From contig CP036352.1 in the NCBI GenBank assembly GCA_007753915.1, positions 3,659,306 to 3,723,305 on the forward strand: a DNA stretch of 64,000 nucleotides, read 5' to 3'. Positions 35,174-44,266 of this stretch are shown piece by piece. Under the pieces are notes generated by a model. That model made no database searches, was not told the DNA's origin, and worked only from the letters and a program-made list of their open reading frames with translations. Source of the stretch: Phycisphaerae bacterium RAS2 (GTDB lineage: Bacteria; Planctomycetota; Phycisphaerae; UBA1845; UTPLA1). Position 1 is the first letter of the stretch; each line of letters starts with the position of its first letter. Position numbers and translations under genes: made by a program.

Positions 35174-37063
35174 GTGCCTTCCAACGCTGACATCATCGAA
35201 ACCCTCTTCCCGCGGCCGCGTCGAATCCGTTGCCGCGCAGGCGGCCCGCTTGCCATCAGCCGATCCACAACGCTGACCGTCGAATGCCCCGCTCGGGCAG
35301 ACGGCGCGCGAGCGGTCGTTCGAGCCTTGTTGCGAGGTGTTCCTTCGTTAATTCGCCCTCGTTTGAGATGGCTGCCCGCCCTCGCGACGAAACAATTGAA
35401 GGCGCAGGCGTATCAGCTATCCATCCGTGCCGACGGCATTCACGTCATCGCGTGCGATGCTCTCGGCGCGCGATATGCCGTCACGGCGCTCGTGCAATTG
35501 ATGAAAGCGGCCAAGAAATCCCTGCCGCTTCTCGACATCTCCGATTGGCCCGACTTTCCCGTCCGCGGTGTCATGCTTGACATCAGTCGCGACAAGGTCC
35601 CGACGATGCGCACGCTCACGCGGCTTATCGACCGCCTCGCCGACTGGCGAATCAATCACCTGCAACTGTACATCGAGCACACGTTCGCCTATCGCAGGCA
35701 TGCGCGGGTCTGGCGCGGCGCCTCGCCGATGACGTCGGCGCAGGTTCGCCGGCTGGATCGTTACTGTGCCGCGCGCGGCATCGAACTCGTGCCCAATCAG
35801 AACTCGTTCGGGCACATGGAGCGCTGGCTCAAACACAAGCCTTACCGCGCCCTCGCCGAAACGACCGGCCCATGGAAATCTCCATTTGGCACGATTCGAA
35901 CGCAGGCGGCGACCCTGAACCCGCTCAACCCACGCTCGCTGAAACTCGTCACCGGGCTGTACGACCAGTTGCTGCCGAACTTCACCAGCCGGCTGCTGAA
36001 CGTCGGCTGCGATGAGACGTTCGAGCTGGGCCAGGGCCGCAGCGCCGCCGAGTGCAAGCGCCGGGGCATCGGCGAGGTCTATCTCGACTATTTGCTGAAA
36101 ATCCACCGCGCCGTGACGCGCCGCGGCCGGCGCATGATGTTCTGGAGCGACATCGTCCATCAGCACCCGGGAATCATTCCGCGCCTTCCGAAGGACGCGG
36201 TCGGCTTGATCTGGGGTTACGAGGCCGATCACCCGTTCGACGCGCAATGCCGCGCGCTGCGCCGCGCAGGGCTGGATTTCTTTGTCTGCCCCGGCACGTC
36301 AAGCTGGTGCAGCTTCGGCGGGCGCACGGCCAACATGCTCGCCAATCTGCGCAATGCCGCCCGCACGGGCCGAAAGCATGGCGCGAGCGGTTACCTCATC
36401 ACCGACTGGGGCGACTACGGCCACCGTCAGCAGTTGCCCGTCAGCTATGCCGGCTTGCTGTACGGCGCAGGCGTCGCGTGGTGCGCCGGATCGAATGAGC
36501 GCATCGACCTTGCCGCGGAGTTGAGCCGACACGTGTTTGACGGATCATCACGCCGCGCGGGCGAACTCTGGTGCGAGGCGGGCCGCATCCACGAACCGAC
36601 GCGATTAAATCTGAAGAACAAGACGCCGCTGTTCGTGGCGATGCACGGCGACTGGCTCGACCCGGCGAGCACAAAGGGACTGACGCCCCGAAACATCGAT
36701 GCCATGCTTGCGCGACTCAAACATCTGCATCAATCCGCGTTGACCATCAGACTCAAGGGTGCGGACAGCACCCTCGTTCGGCGGGAATTGATCCTCACGA
36801 TTTTCGTTTTGCGCCATGCCGTGTTGCGCGCCCGAGCCGCGCTGAACCCACGCTCGCTCGCCACCGCCGCGCGGCATCTGCACGTCGACCTGCGCCGCAT
36901 CATGGCCGAGCATCGGCGGCTTTGGCTGGCGCGCAATCGCCCCGGCGGGCTTGCTTCGAGCCTTAGTTACTACGAACGCAATCTGAAGGAATACGCCGAC
37001 TTCCTGAAACGCGTCGGCCCGCGCGCCCGTCGGCGGACGAATCTAATCACCGTAATGGACTAG
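35174..37063 (+). CDS. GH20-type beta-N-acetylhexosaminidase
   Basis: A 629-residue glycoside hydrolase. GTG 35174 is the first usable start and lies 23 bp after the lipoprotein. The N-terminal GH20b-like domain includes GIHVIACDALGARYAVTALV. The barrel begins PVRGVMLDISRDKVPTM and contains the catalytic Asp-Glu pair D280-E281 in LNVGCDETFELG. Family members remove terminal GlcNAc or GalNAc by substrate-assisted catalysis. No signal peptide is evident. The C-terminal ~150 residues are helical and Arg-rich. Its last 21 bases overlap the end of the convergent anti-sigma gene. Confidence 0.88.
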   Translation: MPSNADIIETLFPRPRRIRCRAGGPLAISRSTTLTVECPARADGARAVVRALLRGVPSLIRPRLRWLPALATKQLKAQAYQLSIRADGIHVIACDALGARYAVTALVQLMKAAKKSLPLLDISDWPDFPVRGVMLDISRDKVPTMRTLTRLIDRLADWRINHLQLYIEHTFAYRRHARVWRGASPMTSAQVRRLDRYCAARGIELVPNQNSFGHMERWLKHKPYRALAETTGPWKSPFGTIRTQAATLNPLNPRSLKLVTGLYDQLLPNFTSRLLNVGCDETFELGQGRSAAECKRRGIGEVYLDYLLKIHRAVTRRGRRMMFWSDIVHQHPGIIPRLPKDAVGLIWGYEADHPFDAQCRALRRAGLDFFVCPGTSSWCSFGGRTANMLANLRNAARTGRKHGASGYLITDWGDYGHRQQLPVSYAGLLYGAGVAWCAGSNERIDLAAELSRHVFDGSSRRAGELWCEAGRIHEPTRLNLKNKTPLFVAMHGDWLDPASTKGLTPRNIDAMLARLKHLHQSALTIRLKGADSTLVRRELILTIFVLRHAVLRARAALNPRSLATAARHLHVDLRRIMAEHRRLWLARNRPGGLASSLSYYERNLKEYADFLKRVGPRARRRTNLITVMD

Positions 37064-37960
37064 CGCCAGCCGAACGGCGACATCCAGCTTCGCCAGCGCC
37101 TCGCGCGACGAACCGACCATCTCGATGATCCGCTCGAAGGGCACCGGCCCGCAGCAGACGTAGGTCGTGGAGTTCTGGTGCCACGCGACGATGTGCAGTG
37201 TCTGACCGGATTCATCATCGACTTCGTAGCGGCGGAAACCCTCGCCGGTGCGAATGCCGCCCTTGCCGCATTTGTCGAGGCAATCCCAGCGCGGAATGCT
37301 GAAGACGCTCAACCGCTGTGCTCCGCCCGCAGACGCGTAGATCAGGTGCGCCCCTTCGCAGCCGGGCTTGTTGCGCACGCCGCAGAGATTGACCGACTCG
37401 AAGGAAAAGCCAAACCGGCTCAAGTCGGGCGTCAGCGACGCGATCGTCTCGTGGTATTTGCCTTTCAGGACGGGTGACAGGGCCTTCAGCTCGCGCGGAA
37501 GCGCGTCGCTCTGGTGGTCCGGTCCGTGCGAGCAGCAGGTGTTGTGCGTCTGGGCGATCATCGTCGCCGCTGACGCGCTGCGCGGCACGGTGATCGTCGC
37601 ACTGGACGATTCCACCACGCCCGGCAAGTACCACACCGCGCCGACCGCCAGCAGCAGACAGGCCGCGACCGCCACCGGTCGAAACACGCTTAATTGCCTC
37701 GACGCCATCGTCGGCCGCGGCGCGCCGGCCAACACGGCATCGCTTCCTGTCGCAGCGAAGATCTGCTGCTTCAACCGCGACGGAACCGGCACACGCTCCA
37801 GGTCCTTCGCCAGCTTCGAACGAAGGGCCTGATGTTCGTCCACCAGCGCGCCACACACGCGGCACATCTTGAGATGGTCCAGAATGTCGCAATTGCCCTT
37901 CACGTCCAACTGGCCGTCGGCAAATGCGTAGATGTATTTTCGAACGCTGTCGCAATTCAT
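37043..37960 (-). CDS. Membrane anti-sigma factor with HC2 zinc finger and Cys-rich sensor domain
   Basis: A 305-residue protein following the ECF sigma gene by 47 bp. Residues ~1-45 form a zf-HC2 anti-sigma domain (HLKMCRVCGALVDEH). One membrane helix lies near ~98-115 (VAVAACLLLAVGAVWYL). The exported part is unusually Cys-rich: HNTCCSHGP, NLCGVRNKPGCEG, WDCLDKCGKGG and TTYVCCGPV. By analogy with other ECF/anti-sigma pairs it would hold the sigma factor until a signal alters the periplasmic domain. The Cys clusters suggest metal or redox sensing, which is an inference. Confidence 0.9.
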   Translation of the reverse strand: MNCDSVRKYIYAFADGQLDVKGNCDILDHLKMCRVCGALVDEHQALRSKLAKDLERVPVPSRLKQQIFAATGSDAVLAGAPRPTMASRQLSVFRPVAVAACLLLAVGAVWYLPGVVESSSATITVPRSASAATMIAQTHNTCCSHGPDHQSDALPRELKALSPVLKGKYHETIASLTPDLSRFGFSFESVNLCGVRNKPGCEGAHLIYASAGGAQRLSVFSIPRWDCLDKCGKGGIRTGEGFRRYEVDDESGQTLHIVAWHQNSTTYVCCGPVPFERIIEMVGSSREALAKLDVAVRLALVHYGD

Positions 37961-38007
37961 CGGTCTTCGTCGGCCTCCACCCGGCCTCTTGCTCCTGCCG
38001 TCTTATT

Positions 38008-38604
38008 CTAGCGTTCCACCGGTCGGATGCCCCGGTTGGCGGCGTACTCGGTTAGCGCCGTGGCGAGTTGACGTCTCGCCCGAAAAAGTCGGCTCATCAC
38101 GGTTCCGATGGCGATGCCCAGCACCTGCGCGATTTCCTTATACGACATGTCGCCCAAGGCCCACAACAGCAGCACCATCCGGTATTCCGGGGCGAGCTTT
38201 TCCACTGCGTGCTTCAACTCTTCGTCGAACAAGTCCCAGTTCAACCGGCCCGGTGCGAGGCTGTCCAGCGTCTGCGGCTCGAAGTCGGCGGCGAAGTCGT
38301 TGAGACTCAAGTCGTCCAGCAGCGTCGGCCCGCGCCCCGCGACCCCTCGCCGCGTCAGGTACGCGTTGTGCATGATCTTCAGCAGCCAGGGCTTCGCGCC
38401 GTAATCGCGCAGCTCGAATCCGCCGAAGCTCCGTCGGGCCTTCAGGAAAACCTCCTGCACCAAGTCTTCGGCTTCGTGAACATCCCCCGTGAGTTTGTAG
38501 GCCAGCCGGTAGACGAGATCGAAGTGCGGTAGGACCAGCGCCTCAAAGGAGCGGTCTTCCGTCGGCTCGTCGGAACGGGTTCCCTGTGTCGTCGGCATCG
38601 CCAT
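38008..38604 (-). CDS. ECF-family RNA polymerase sigma factor
   Basis: A 198-residue sigma70-family factor. Region 2 reads LPHFDLVYRLAYKLTGDVHE and AEDLVQEVFLKARRSFGGFE. Region 4 reads LAPEYRMVLLLWALGDMSYK, then EIAQVLGIAIGTVMSRLFRA with its helix-turn-helix. No regions 1 or 3 are present, as in ECF factors. A start at 38598 is equally possible. The anti-sigma gene lies 47 bp downstream. The stress it answers is not known. Confidence 0.94.
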   Translation of the reverse strand: MAMPTTQGTRSDEPTEDRSFEALVLPHFDLVYRLAYKLTGDVHEAEDLVQEVFLKARRSFGGFELRDYGAKPWLLKIMHNAYLTRRGVAGRGPTLLDDLSLNDFAADFEPQTLDSLAPGRLNWDLFDEELKHAVEKLAPEYRMVLLLWALGDMSYKEIAQVLGIAIGTVMSRLFRARRQLATALTEYAANRGIRPVER

Positions 38605-38769
38605 GGTTCAGCCTACTCTAACCCGCCCCAGGGACGGATTATTCCAGCGAACCAGCAGACCGGCGAATCCGGCCGGACCCGGAAATTCTGACTTGGTAAT
38701 TCAGGGTTTTCTGCCGACGGGCTTGCCCGTCGCGATATCGCCGAGGACATCCGCCACCGTCGGCCCGCG

Positions 38770-40164
38770 TCAGGCCAGCCGCAACTGCACAATCTCGGCC
38801 GGTGCGTTGATTCGCACCGGGAACCAGTTTCCCACACCGGAGTTCACAAACAGCCGCGACCGGTCATCCCCGAAGAACCCGCGGATGTATCGAAACAAAA
38901 GTTCCCCTGCCCCACGGTCAAAACCCGACCCCGGCGGCGCGATCATGAGCTGCCCCCCGTGCGTGTGACCCGAGAGCGTGAGCGGCACGCCGCTGTCCCG
39001 CAAAGCATCCCACGTGTGCGGGTGATGCGCCAGCGCGATCATCGGCCCTTCGACGTGCTTGTCATAATTCATCAGCGCCGACCGGACATCGCGGCGATGC
39101 CCCGGCCGACTGCCGCGCGGCTCGTCGCTTCCCGCGTAGTCGATGCCGGCGATGCAGAGTCGCTCGCCGCCGATCTCCAAGGAGCGCCGGCGATTGATAA
39201 GCAAGTCAAACCGCTCGCGCACCATGTGGATGAACTCCGCCCGATCGTCGATCTCGTCGTGATTCCCGATGCAGAGAAAGCAGCCGTACCGGTGCTGCAT
39301 GCGCCCGATCGCATCCAGCGTCGGCGGCAGCAGGGCGTTGGAGTTATCGACGATGTCGCCGGTGATCAGAAGCAAGTCGCTGTTCAGCGCATTCACCGCT
39401 TCCACGACGCGCGGGAGCATGTCGGGCCGGAACAACCGCCCGACGTGCAGATCGCTCACATGCGAGATCGTCAGGCCGCGCAGGCGGTCAGGCAGCCACG
39501 GCGCCGGCACTTCGTGTTGGCGAACCACGAACGCCGCCTGATCGCGCCACGCCAGAACCGATCCTCCCAGCGCCGCCATGGGAACCGATGCGACGGCTGT
39601 CTTCAACAGCGCGCGGCGCGACACAAAGGCAGTGGGCATCGTCGCATTGTCGGCAGAAGACTTTTCACCCAGCGACGGCTGCGCGGGGCCGCTTTCAACG
39701 CGACCGCGCCCGCTCCATCGTTGCCACGACCAGTAGCCTGCGAGCGCCGCGAGCCGAAGCCCTGCGATAACGGGCAGGCAAAACGCCAATCCAATGTTCC
39801 AGAGTGTGACCGCCGACGCGTACCAGACCGGCCCTTTCATGAACTGCGGCACGCGGCCGGTGATGAACATATAGACCAGCGGCGCGACAAGGCCGGCGGT
39901 GAAGACGCCTGCGATCGCGCGGGCCGCTTTCGAGAGTCGTGCAGACTCGACGAATCGTGCGAATCGCCGATCGGCGACCGACCACCAGAGCGCGTTGAAC
40001 GCGAGCATGGAGAGGAGAAAGAGTCGAAAGCCCAGCCCGCGCGGCGTCGGCACGAACCGCGCGATCACGAATCCGTACAAAAGCAGCGCCGCCACGAGGG
40101 CGATCAGCGTCCATTGAAGACGCGAATAAAATCGATCCGAGGGGGCGCGCGGTGACATCGACAT
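38770..40164 (-). CDS. Membrane-anchored metallophosphoesterase (YkuE/LpxG-like)
   Basis: A 464-residue protein. About four N-terminal membrane helices (residues ~18-155) lead to an Arg-Arg segment (SRRALLKTAVASVPMAALGG) resembling a twin-arginine signal. The calcineurin-like phosphoesterase domain then shows all metal motifs: SDLHVG, GDIVD, GNHD, ALAHHP and GHTHGG. Related enzymes hydrolyse lipid pyrophosphates such as UDP-diacylglucosamine or act as YkuE-type hydrolases. The fused multi-helix N-terminus is like YaeI/LpxG relatives. The actual substrate is uncertain. It ends 165 bp upstream of the ECF sigma gene on the same strand. Confidence 0.9.
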   Translation of the reverse strand: MSMSPRAPSDRFYSRLQWTLIALVAALLLYGFVIARFVPTPRGLGFRLFLLSMLAFNALWWSVADRRFARFVESARLSKAARAIAGVFTAGLVAPLVYMFITGRVPQFMKGPVWYASAVTLWNIGLAFCLPVIAGLRLAALAGYWSWQRWSGRGRVESGPAQPSLGEKSSADNATMPTAFVSRRALLKTAVASVPMAALGGSVLAWRDQAAFVVRQHEVPAPWLPDRLRGLTISHVSDLHVGRLFRPDMLPRVVEAVNALNSDLLLITGDIVDNSNALLPPTLDAIGRMQHRYGCFLCIGNHDEIDDRAEFIHMVRERFDLLINRRRSLEIGGERLCIAGIDYAGSDEPRGSRPGHRRDVRSALMNYDKHVEGPMIALAHHPHTWDALRDSGVPLTLSGHTHGGQLMIAPPGSGFDRGAGELLFRYIRGFFGDDRSRLFVNSGVGNWFPVRINAPAEIVQLRLA

Positions 40165-40252
40165 GGGCGATTATAGGGTGGCGCGGCACGCTCGCCTTTA
40201 AGCGGGTCGGCCGCCCCTCACGCATCGACCACCTTCCGCGCATAATGCCGCC

Positions 40253-41779
40253 ATGACGAGTCCGGCAAGCCGATCTGTCTCAAGACGACGCACGCGCGCA
40301 GCCTTCGCCGCCGGTTTTGCCCATCTCCTGCTGGCACAAGTCGCCTGCCTTCACCCTATTTCGCAGAAGTACGACATCCCGCCCGCGCCAAAACCGGCTG
40401 CAACAGAGCGGGCCGCCGAGCCGCAGCCGTTCTGGTGGGGCGTATCAACGTCGCCGTACCAGATCGAAGGCCCGCCCCTTGTCGGCGGCGAGGCAAGTCG
40501 TTCGTTCAAGACCGATTGGGACCTGTTGCACGAGATGGGCAAACTCGACGCCACGCGCGATCGAAGGATCGACAGCTTTGAATGCTTTGAGCGCGACCTG
40601 GCGGCGTTGAAGTTCCTCGGCGTGACGCATTATCGCTTCGGCATCGAGTGGGCGCGCGTCGAGCCGGCGCCGGGCGCATTCGATGAAGCGGCAATCAAGC
40701 ACTACGTCATGATGGCTCGCCGCCTGCGCGAAGAGGGCATCACGCCCGTCGTCTGCCTGTGGCACTTCTCCCTGCCCGATTGGCTGTGCAACATGGTCGA
40801 AGACCCCGACGCCCACGGCTGGTTTCACCCCGACGCCCCGGCCGCCTGGGAGCGATACGTCTCGCGCATGGCGAAAGCCCTCGCGCCGCACGTGGAATGG
40901 TTCGCGCCGCAGAACGAACCGAATATCTACGCGCTCGCGGTGTCGATCGGCATCTTCCCGCCGGGCAAGAGTCTGGGTAAGCCCTACTATGAGAAGTTGA
41001 CGCAGCGCGAGGCCGAGTTGTTCATTCGCGCGGCCGAGATCATCCGCGCCGAGCGCCCCGGCGCGAAGATCGTCAGCGTGCAGAACATCATTCACTGGGA
41101 GCGGGATGCGTTTGACCTTTTCGGAATCTGGTACGATATCGCCTTGTGGCACAATTATGAACACCTCGACCGCGTGGCGGCGACGGTCGATTACATCGGC
41201 TTCAACTACTATCAGCGCGAAGTGGCCAGTCCGCTGGCGTTGTGGGCGCAGTCGATGCGAAAGGGTGAGCACGTTTCCGACCTCGGCTGGATCATCGACC
41301 CGCGCGGGCTGGAGGAGGAGATCGTCGAGCTGGCCCGGCGCTATAAGAAGCCGATGGTGATCATGGAGAACGGCATCGCCGACGCGGGGGATGAAAAGCG
41401 TCAATTGTATTTATTGCAGCACGTCCAGGCCGTGCGCCGCGTGCGCGAGGCGGGCTACGACCTCCGCGGCTACTTTCACTGGTCGCTCATGGACAACTAC
41501 GAATGGACGCACGGCTATCAGCAGAAGTTCGGCCTGTTCTCGGTAATGCCGGAGAACTCCGCGCCAACCGTCGAGTTCTTCGCGCAACCCGCGGCGAACC
41601 CCCAAGCGACCTCGCGCCTGAGCGACGCCGCCCCGGCACCAAGCGACCGCGTCGAGCCGCTGCTGGTGCCTAAGCCCTCGGCGAAACTGTATCGATTCCT
41701 GATTCGCAACGGGTTGACCAACTCATCAACGAGCCAGCCGACGGACAGACAATTCGAAACCGAGCCGCGACCGAATTAG
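40253..41779 (+). CDS. Exported GH1 beta-glycosidase, probable lipoprotein
   Basis: A 508-residue family 1 glycosidase. The N-terminus (basic SRRRTRA, then FAAGFAHLLLAQVAC) resembles a lipoprotein signal. The barrel starts FWWGVSTSPYQIEG. Acid/base E222 lies in PQNEPN and nucleophile E372 in VIMENG. SLMDNYEWTHGYQQKFGLF is the typical closing motif. The family cleaves beta-glucosides, galactosides or fucosides, usually in the cytoplasm. An exported lipid-anchored form is unusual. The last ~80 residues are Pro/Ala/Ser-rich and lie outside the catalytic fold. Confidence 0.92.
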   Translation: MTSPASRSVSRRRTRAAFAAGFAHLLLAQVACLHPISQKYDIPPAPKPAATERAAEPQPFWWGVSTSPYQIEGPPLVGGEASRSFKTDWDLLHEMGKLDATRDRRIDSFECFERDLAALKFLGVTHYRFGIEWARVEPAPGAFDEAAIKHYVMMARRLREEGITPVVCLWHFSLPDWLCNMVEDPDAHGWFHPDAPAAWERYVSRMAKALAPHVEWFAPQNEPNIYALAVSIGIFPPGKSLGKPYYEKLTQREAELFIRAAEIIRAERPGAKIVSVQNIIHWERDAFDLFGIWYDIALWHNYEHLDRVAATVDYIGFNYYQREVASPLALWAQSMRKGEHVSDLGWIIDPRGLEEEIVELARRYKKPMVIMENGIADAGDEKRQLYLLQHVQAVRRVREAGYDLRGYFHWSLMDNYEWTHGYQQKFGLFSVMPENSAPTVEFFAQPAANPQATSRLSDAAPAPSDRVEPLLVPKPSAKLYRFLIRNGLTNSSTSQPTDRQFETEPRPN

Positions 41780-41887
41780 AACGGGTGTTGTACGAATGAG
41801 ACGGCCGTAACAGATTGTCGCGGACTTCTCCTCCAAGATCGTGACTCGGATCGCACAAATCTACCGCTCGCCAAGAACGGACATCTG

Positions 41888-41929
41888 GCTACTGTCCACT
41901 GACTCCTGACCACTAGCCACTGATCACTA
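41888..41929. repeat. Heptamer tandem repeat array C
   Basis: Exactly six contiguous 7-bp units (GCTACTG, TCCACTG, ACTCCTG, ACCACTA, GCCACTG, ATCACTA). It ends 7 bp before the 3' end of the RNase P RNA, a place where transcription of rnpB should terminate. Confidence 0.8.
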
Positions 41930-41935
41930 GAAAAA

Positions 41936-42373
41936 GCAGAGTGGGCCGGTAAGCCGAATTCTGTCCCGCGAGATTGCTCCCGCGGTGGCGATCATTTCTC
42001 TGGGCCGACGATTGCTCGCCGGCTCAAGCGCCCTACCCGCGGCGTGGTGCGAGACGGGCCGCCTCGCGCCGTCGCGACGCCGACCGACTCGCGCCGATCA
42101 ACCTCGCAACGATCTCGCCGCATACATGGGCTTGCTGGCGGTGGGGTTTGCCGTGCCGCGACCGTCGCCGGCCGCGCGGTGCGCTCTTACCGCACCGTTT
42201 CACCCTTGCCTGTGATGCCGTCTCGAGAGCCGGCACCCATCGGCGGTTTGATCTCTGTGGCACTGTCCCTGGCGTCGCCGCCGGTGGCCGTTAGCCATCA
42301 CCGCGCTCGGACCAGTTCGGACTTTCCTCCCGCGGCGATTTCTCGCCGCGAGCGACCGCCTGGCCCACTCTGC
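41936..42373 (-). ncRNA. rnpB: RNase P RNA, bacterial type A
   Basis: A 438-nt ribozyme RNA that trims tRNA 5' leaders. On the minus strand the 5' end GCAGAGTGGGCC pairs with the 3' end GGCCCACTCTGC to form helix P1. Universally conserved blocks are present in order: GAGGAAAGTCCG, GGGTGAAACGGTGCGGTAAG, AGCGCACC and ACAGAATTCGGCTTACCG. Length and order match type A bacterial RNAs. Short frames inside this stretch on either strand are spurious. Confidence 0.97.
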
Positions 42374-42437
42374 TTGGGGATATTGTAGCCGAATTGATTG
42401 TGTTCGACTGGTCCAGCCCGATAGGGGCACACAAGAC

Positions 42438-42887
42438 ATGCTTAGTGAGTACACTTCGCATACTATTTCACATGCGTTGCTTCAAGAGGCCCCTAATATG
42501 GCAAATCGCGGCTTGGAAGCCGTCTTACGACTAGGTCTAAAATGGAACGTTCATGGCCCCGGAATACTCGCGCTCGGTTGGAACGCGAATGGACCGGCCA
42601 AGTCTCTGATTCGAAAGGAACCGGATATCGCATTCACCGTGATTTCGTTGAGCAACAACAATGTCTTCGTTGACAAAGTAAAAGAGGCTCATGAGTTTCT
42701 CGTCCAACATGAAGCCCGGATCACGAAACTAATCGAATTGAGTAATAGACCCGCAGAACTCGACTTTGGAGTCGTCACAGACAGCGAAACGGATGGTGGC
42801 GGGATCATGAATCACCGCTTTCCGCCTGAATTCCTTGACATCCTGCACCGCTTGGGGATCACACTGAACGTCAGCGTCTATTATTGA
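42438..42887 (+). CDS. Orphan 149-residue protein in AT-richer DNA
   Basis: A 149-residue frame starting MLSEYTSHTISHALL. Its DNA is clearly poorer in GC than its neighbours (visibly about half A+T) and uses codons rare elsewhere here, suggesting recent acquisition. The C-terminal segment HRFPPEFLDILHRLGITLNV loosely recalls DUF4279-like immunity-type proteins, which is weak evidence only. No signal or membrane segment is present. It sits alone between rnpB and rluD, with no mobility gene beside it. The start has no strong Shine-Dalgarno sequence. Confidence 0.7.
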   Translation: MLSEYTSHTISHALLQEAPNMANRGLEAVLRLGLKWNVHGPGILALGWNANGPAKSLIRKEPDIAFTVISLSNNNVFVDKVKEAHEFLVQHEARITKLIELSNRPAELDFGVVTDSETDGGGIMNHRFPPEFLDILHRLGITLNVSVYY

Positions 42888-42911
42888 GAAATCGAACCTC
42901 GCGAATTCATC

Positions 42912-44102
42912 TCACCGCCCGCGCTTCGATCCCGTCGGATGGATCAACGGCCGATGTTCCAGCAAGTCCATCAACTCCTGCATGTCCGCCGCGACCGGGG
43001 CAACAACTTCCAGCGGCGTCTGATGGATCGGGTGCTGCACCACCAGCCGCTGCGCGTGCAGCATCTGCCGGCAGAATCGCGGCTCGGCGCTGTCGCTCGG
43101 CCGGCCGGTCACGTCGCGCAGCGAGATATTCCGCCCGCCGTAGAACGGATCGCCGACGATCGGGTGGCGGATATGCGACATATGAATACGCAACTGGTGC
43201 GTACGGCCGGTGCGCGGGTGCAGCTCCACGAGCGAAAAACCCTGATAGCGTTTGAGCACCTTGTAGCGCGTGACGGCGCTCTTGCCCAGCTTCTTCTCGA
43301 ACTTGCCGCCCATGCGCTCGGCCAGGCCGCTGGCGACGTAGCGGTCGTGCACCGTCGGATGCTGACCGATGGGCACGTCGATCACGTCCTCATCGAATTC
43401 GGGGTTGCCATGCACAACGGCGATATATACTTTCGTCGTCGTGCGATTCTCGAATTGCGCCGCCAGCCGCCAGTGCGCCTCGTCGGTCTTGGCGACGATC
43501 ATCACGCCGGTCGTGTTCTTGTCCAGCCGATGGACGATGCCGGGGCGGAAGACATCCCCCCCGCGCGACAGGCTTTTGCAATAAAACGCCAGCGCGTTGG
43601 CGATCGTGCCGCCCTGCGTTCGACTGGCCGGGTGGCAAATGATGCCCACGGGCTTGTTCAGCGCGAGGACGAAATCGTCCTCGTAGATGATATTCAGCGG
43701 AATGTCTTCCGGCGAGACGTCATACACCGGCGGCGGCGGGAACGTGATATCAATCACGTCGTCGCCTTCCATCTCGTAGCTGTTCTTCGTCGGTCGGCCG
43801 TTGACCAGCACCTCGCCCTGTTTGATGAGCCGTTGGATGGTGGTGCGCGAGACCTTGGGGAATCGGCCCGTCAGGTATTTATCGAGCCTCGCGCCGGGCA
43901 GTCTTCGGCGGACGACGATCTGCACGCGCGGGCGGGACTCATCTTCGGTGGAGTCGAGCGTTTGGATGCTGGCCGCATCGTCGGCGGCGATGACGGAGGG
44001 GTCTTCGATCGGCGCAGCAGGCGCGACCGGCGCGACGATTTCATCGTCGATGTCGCCCGATGGGGAAGAAAGGTCCTTGTTTTCGTGCGAATTGCCCATC
44101 AT
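42912..44102 (-). CDS. rluD: RluD-type 23S rRNA pseudouridine synthase
   Basis: A 396-residue RluA-family enzyme. An acidic, disordered N-terminal ~65 residues is unusual. An S4 RNA-binding domain follows (RLDKYLTGRFPKVSRTTIQR, GEVLVNG). The catalytic domain carries ALNKPVGIICHPA and the catalytic Asp in GIVHRLDKNTTG; later motifs are LGKSAVTRYKVL and ELHPRTGRTHQLRIH. The family isomerises uridines in helix 69 of 23S rRNA. Start alternatives 44126 and 44099 differ only in the poorly conserved tail. The assignment to RluD rather than another RluA paralogue is tentative. Confidence 0.93.
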   Translation of the reverse strand: MMGNSHENKDLSSPSGDIDDEIVAPVAPAAPIEDPSVIAADDAASIQTLDSTEDESRPRVQIVVRRRLPGARLDKYLTGRFPKVSRTTIQRLIKQGEVLVNGRPTKNSYEMEGDDVIDITFPPPPVYDVSPEDIPLNIIYEDDFVLALNKPVGIICHPASRTQGGTIANALAFYCKSLSRGGDVFRPGIVHRLDKNTTGVMIVAKTDEAHWRLAAQFENRTTTKVYIAVVHGNPEFDEDVIDVPIGQHPTVHDRYVASGLAERMGGKFEKKLGKSAVTRYKVLKRYQGFSLVELHPRTGRTHQLRIHMSHIRHPIVGDPFYGGRNISLRDVTGRPSDSAEPRFCRQMLHAQRLVVQHPIHQTPLEVVAPVAADMQELMDLLEHRPLIHPTGSKRGR

Positions 44103-44266
44103 GACACGGGGATGGTAGATGAACAACCGCGCTGTTGAAAGCAGATGCCGAATCGAAGCTGCACATGATCTGAACCGGGAGCGCGCACGACGAGGAGATC
44201 GTGCGAGAAATGACGCTGAAATAATCGCACTGGGTGCCCACTCGCTCGCGCTCGGGGCTTGGATCG

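Noticed and set aside
41985-42388. Several 60-115-codon frames on both strands
   Set aside because: They lie wholly inside RNase P RNA, whose conserved blocks and P1 pairing are clear.
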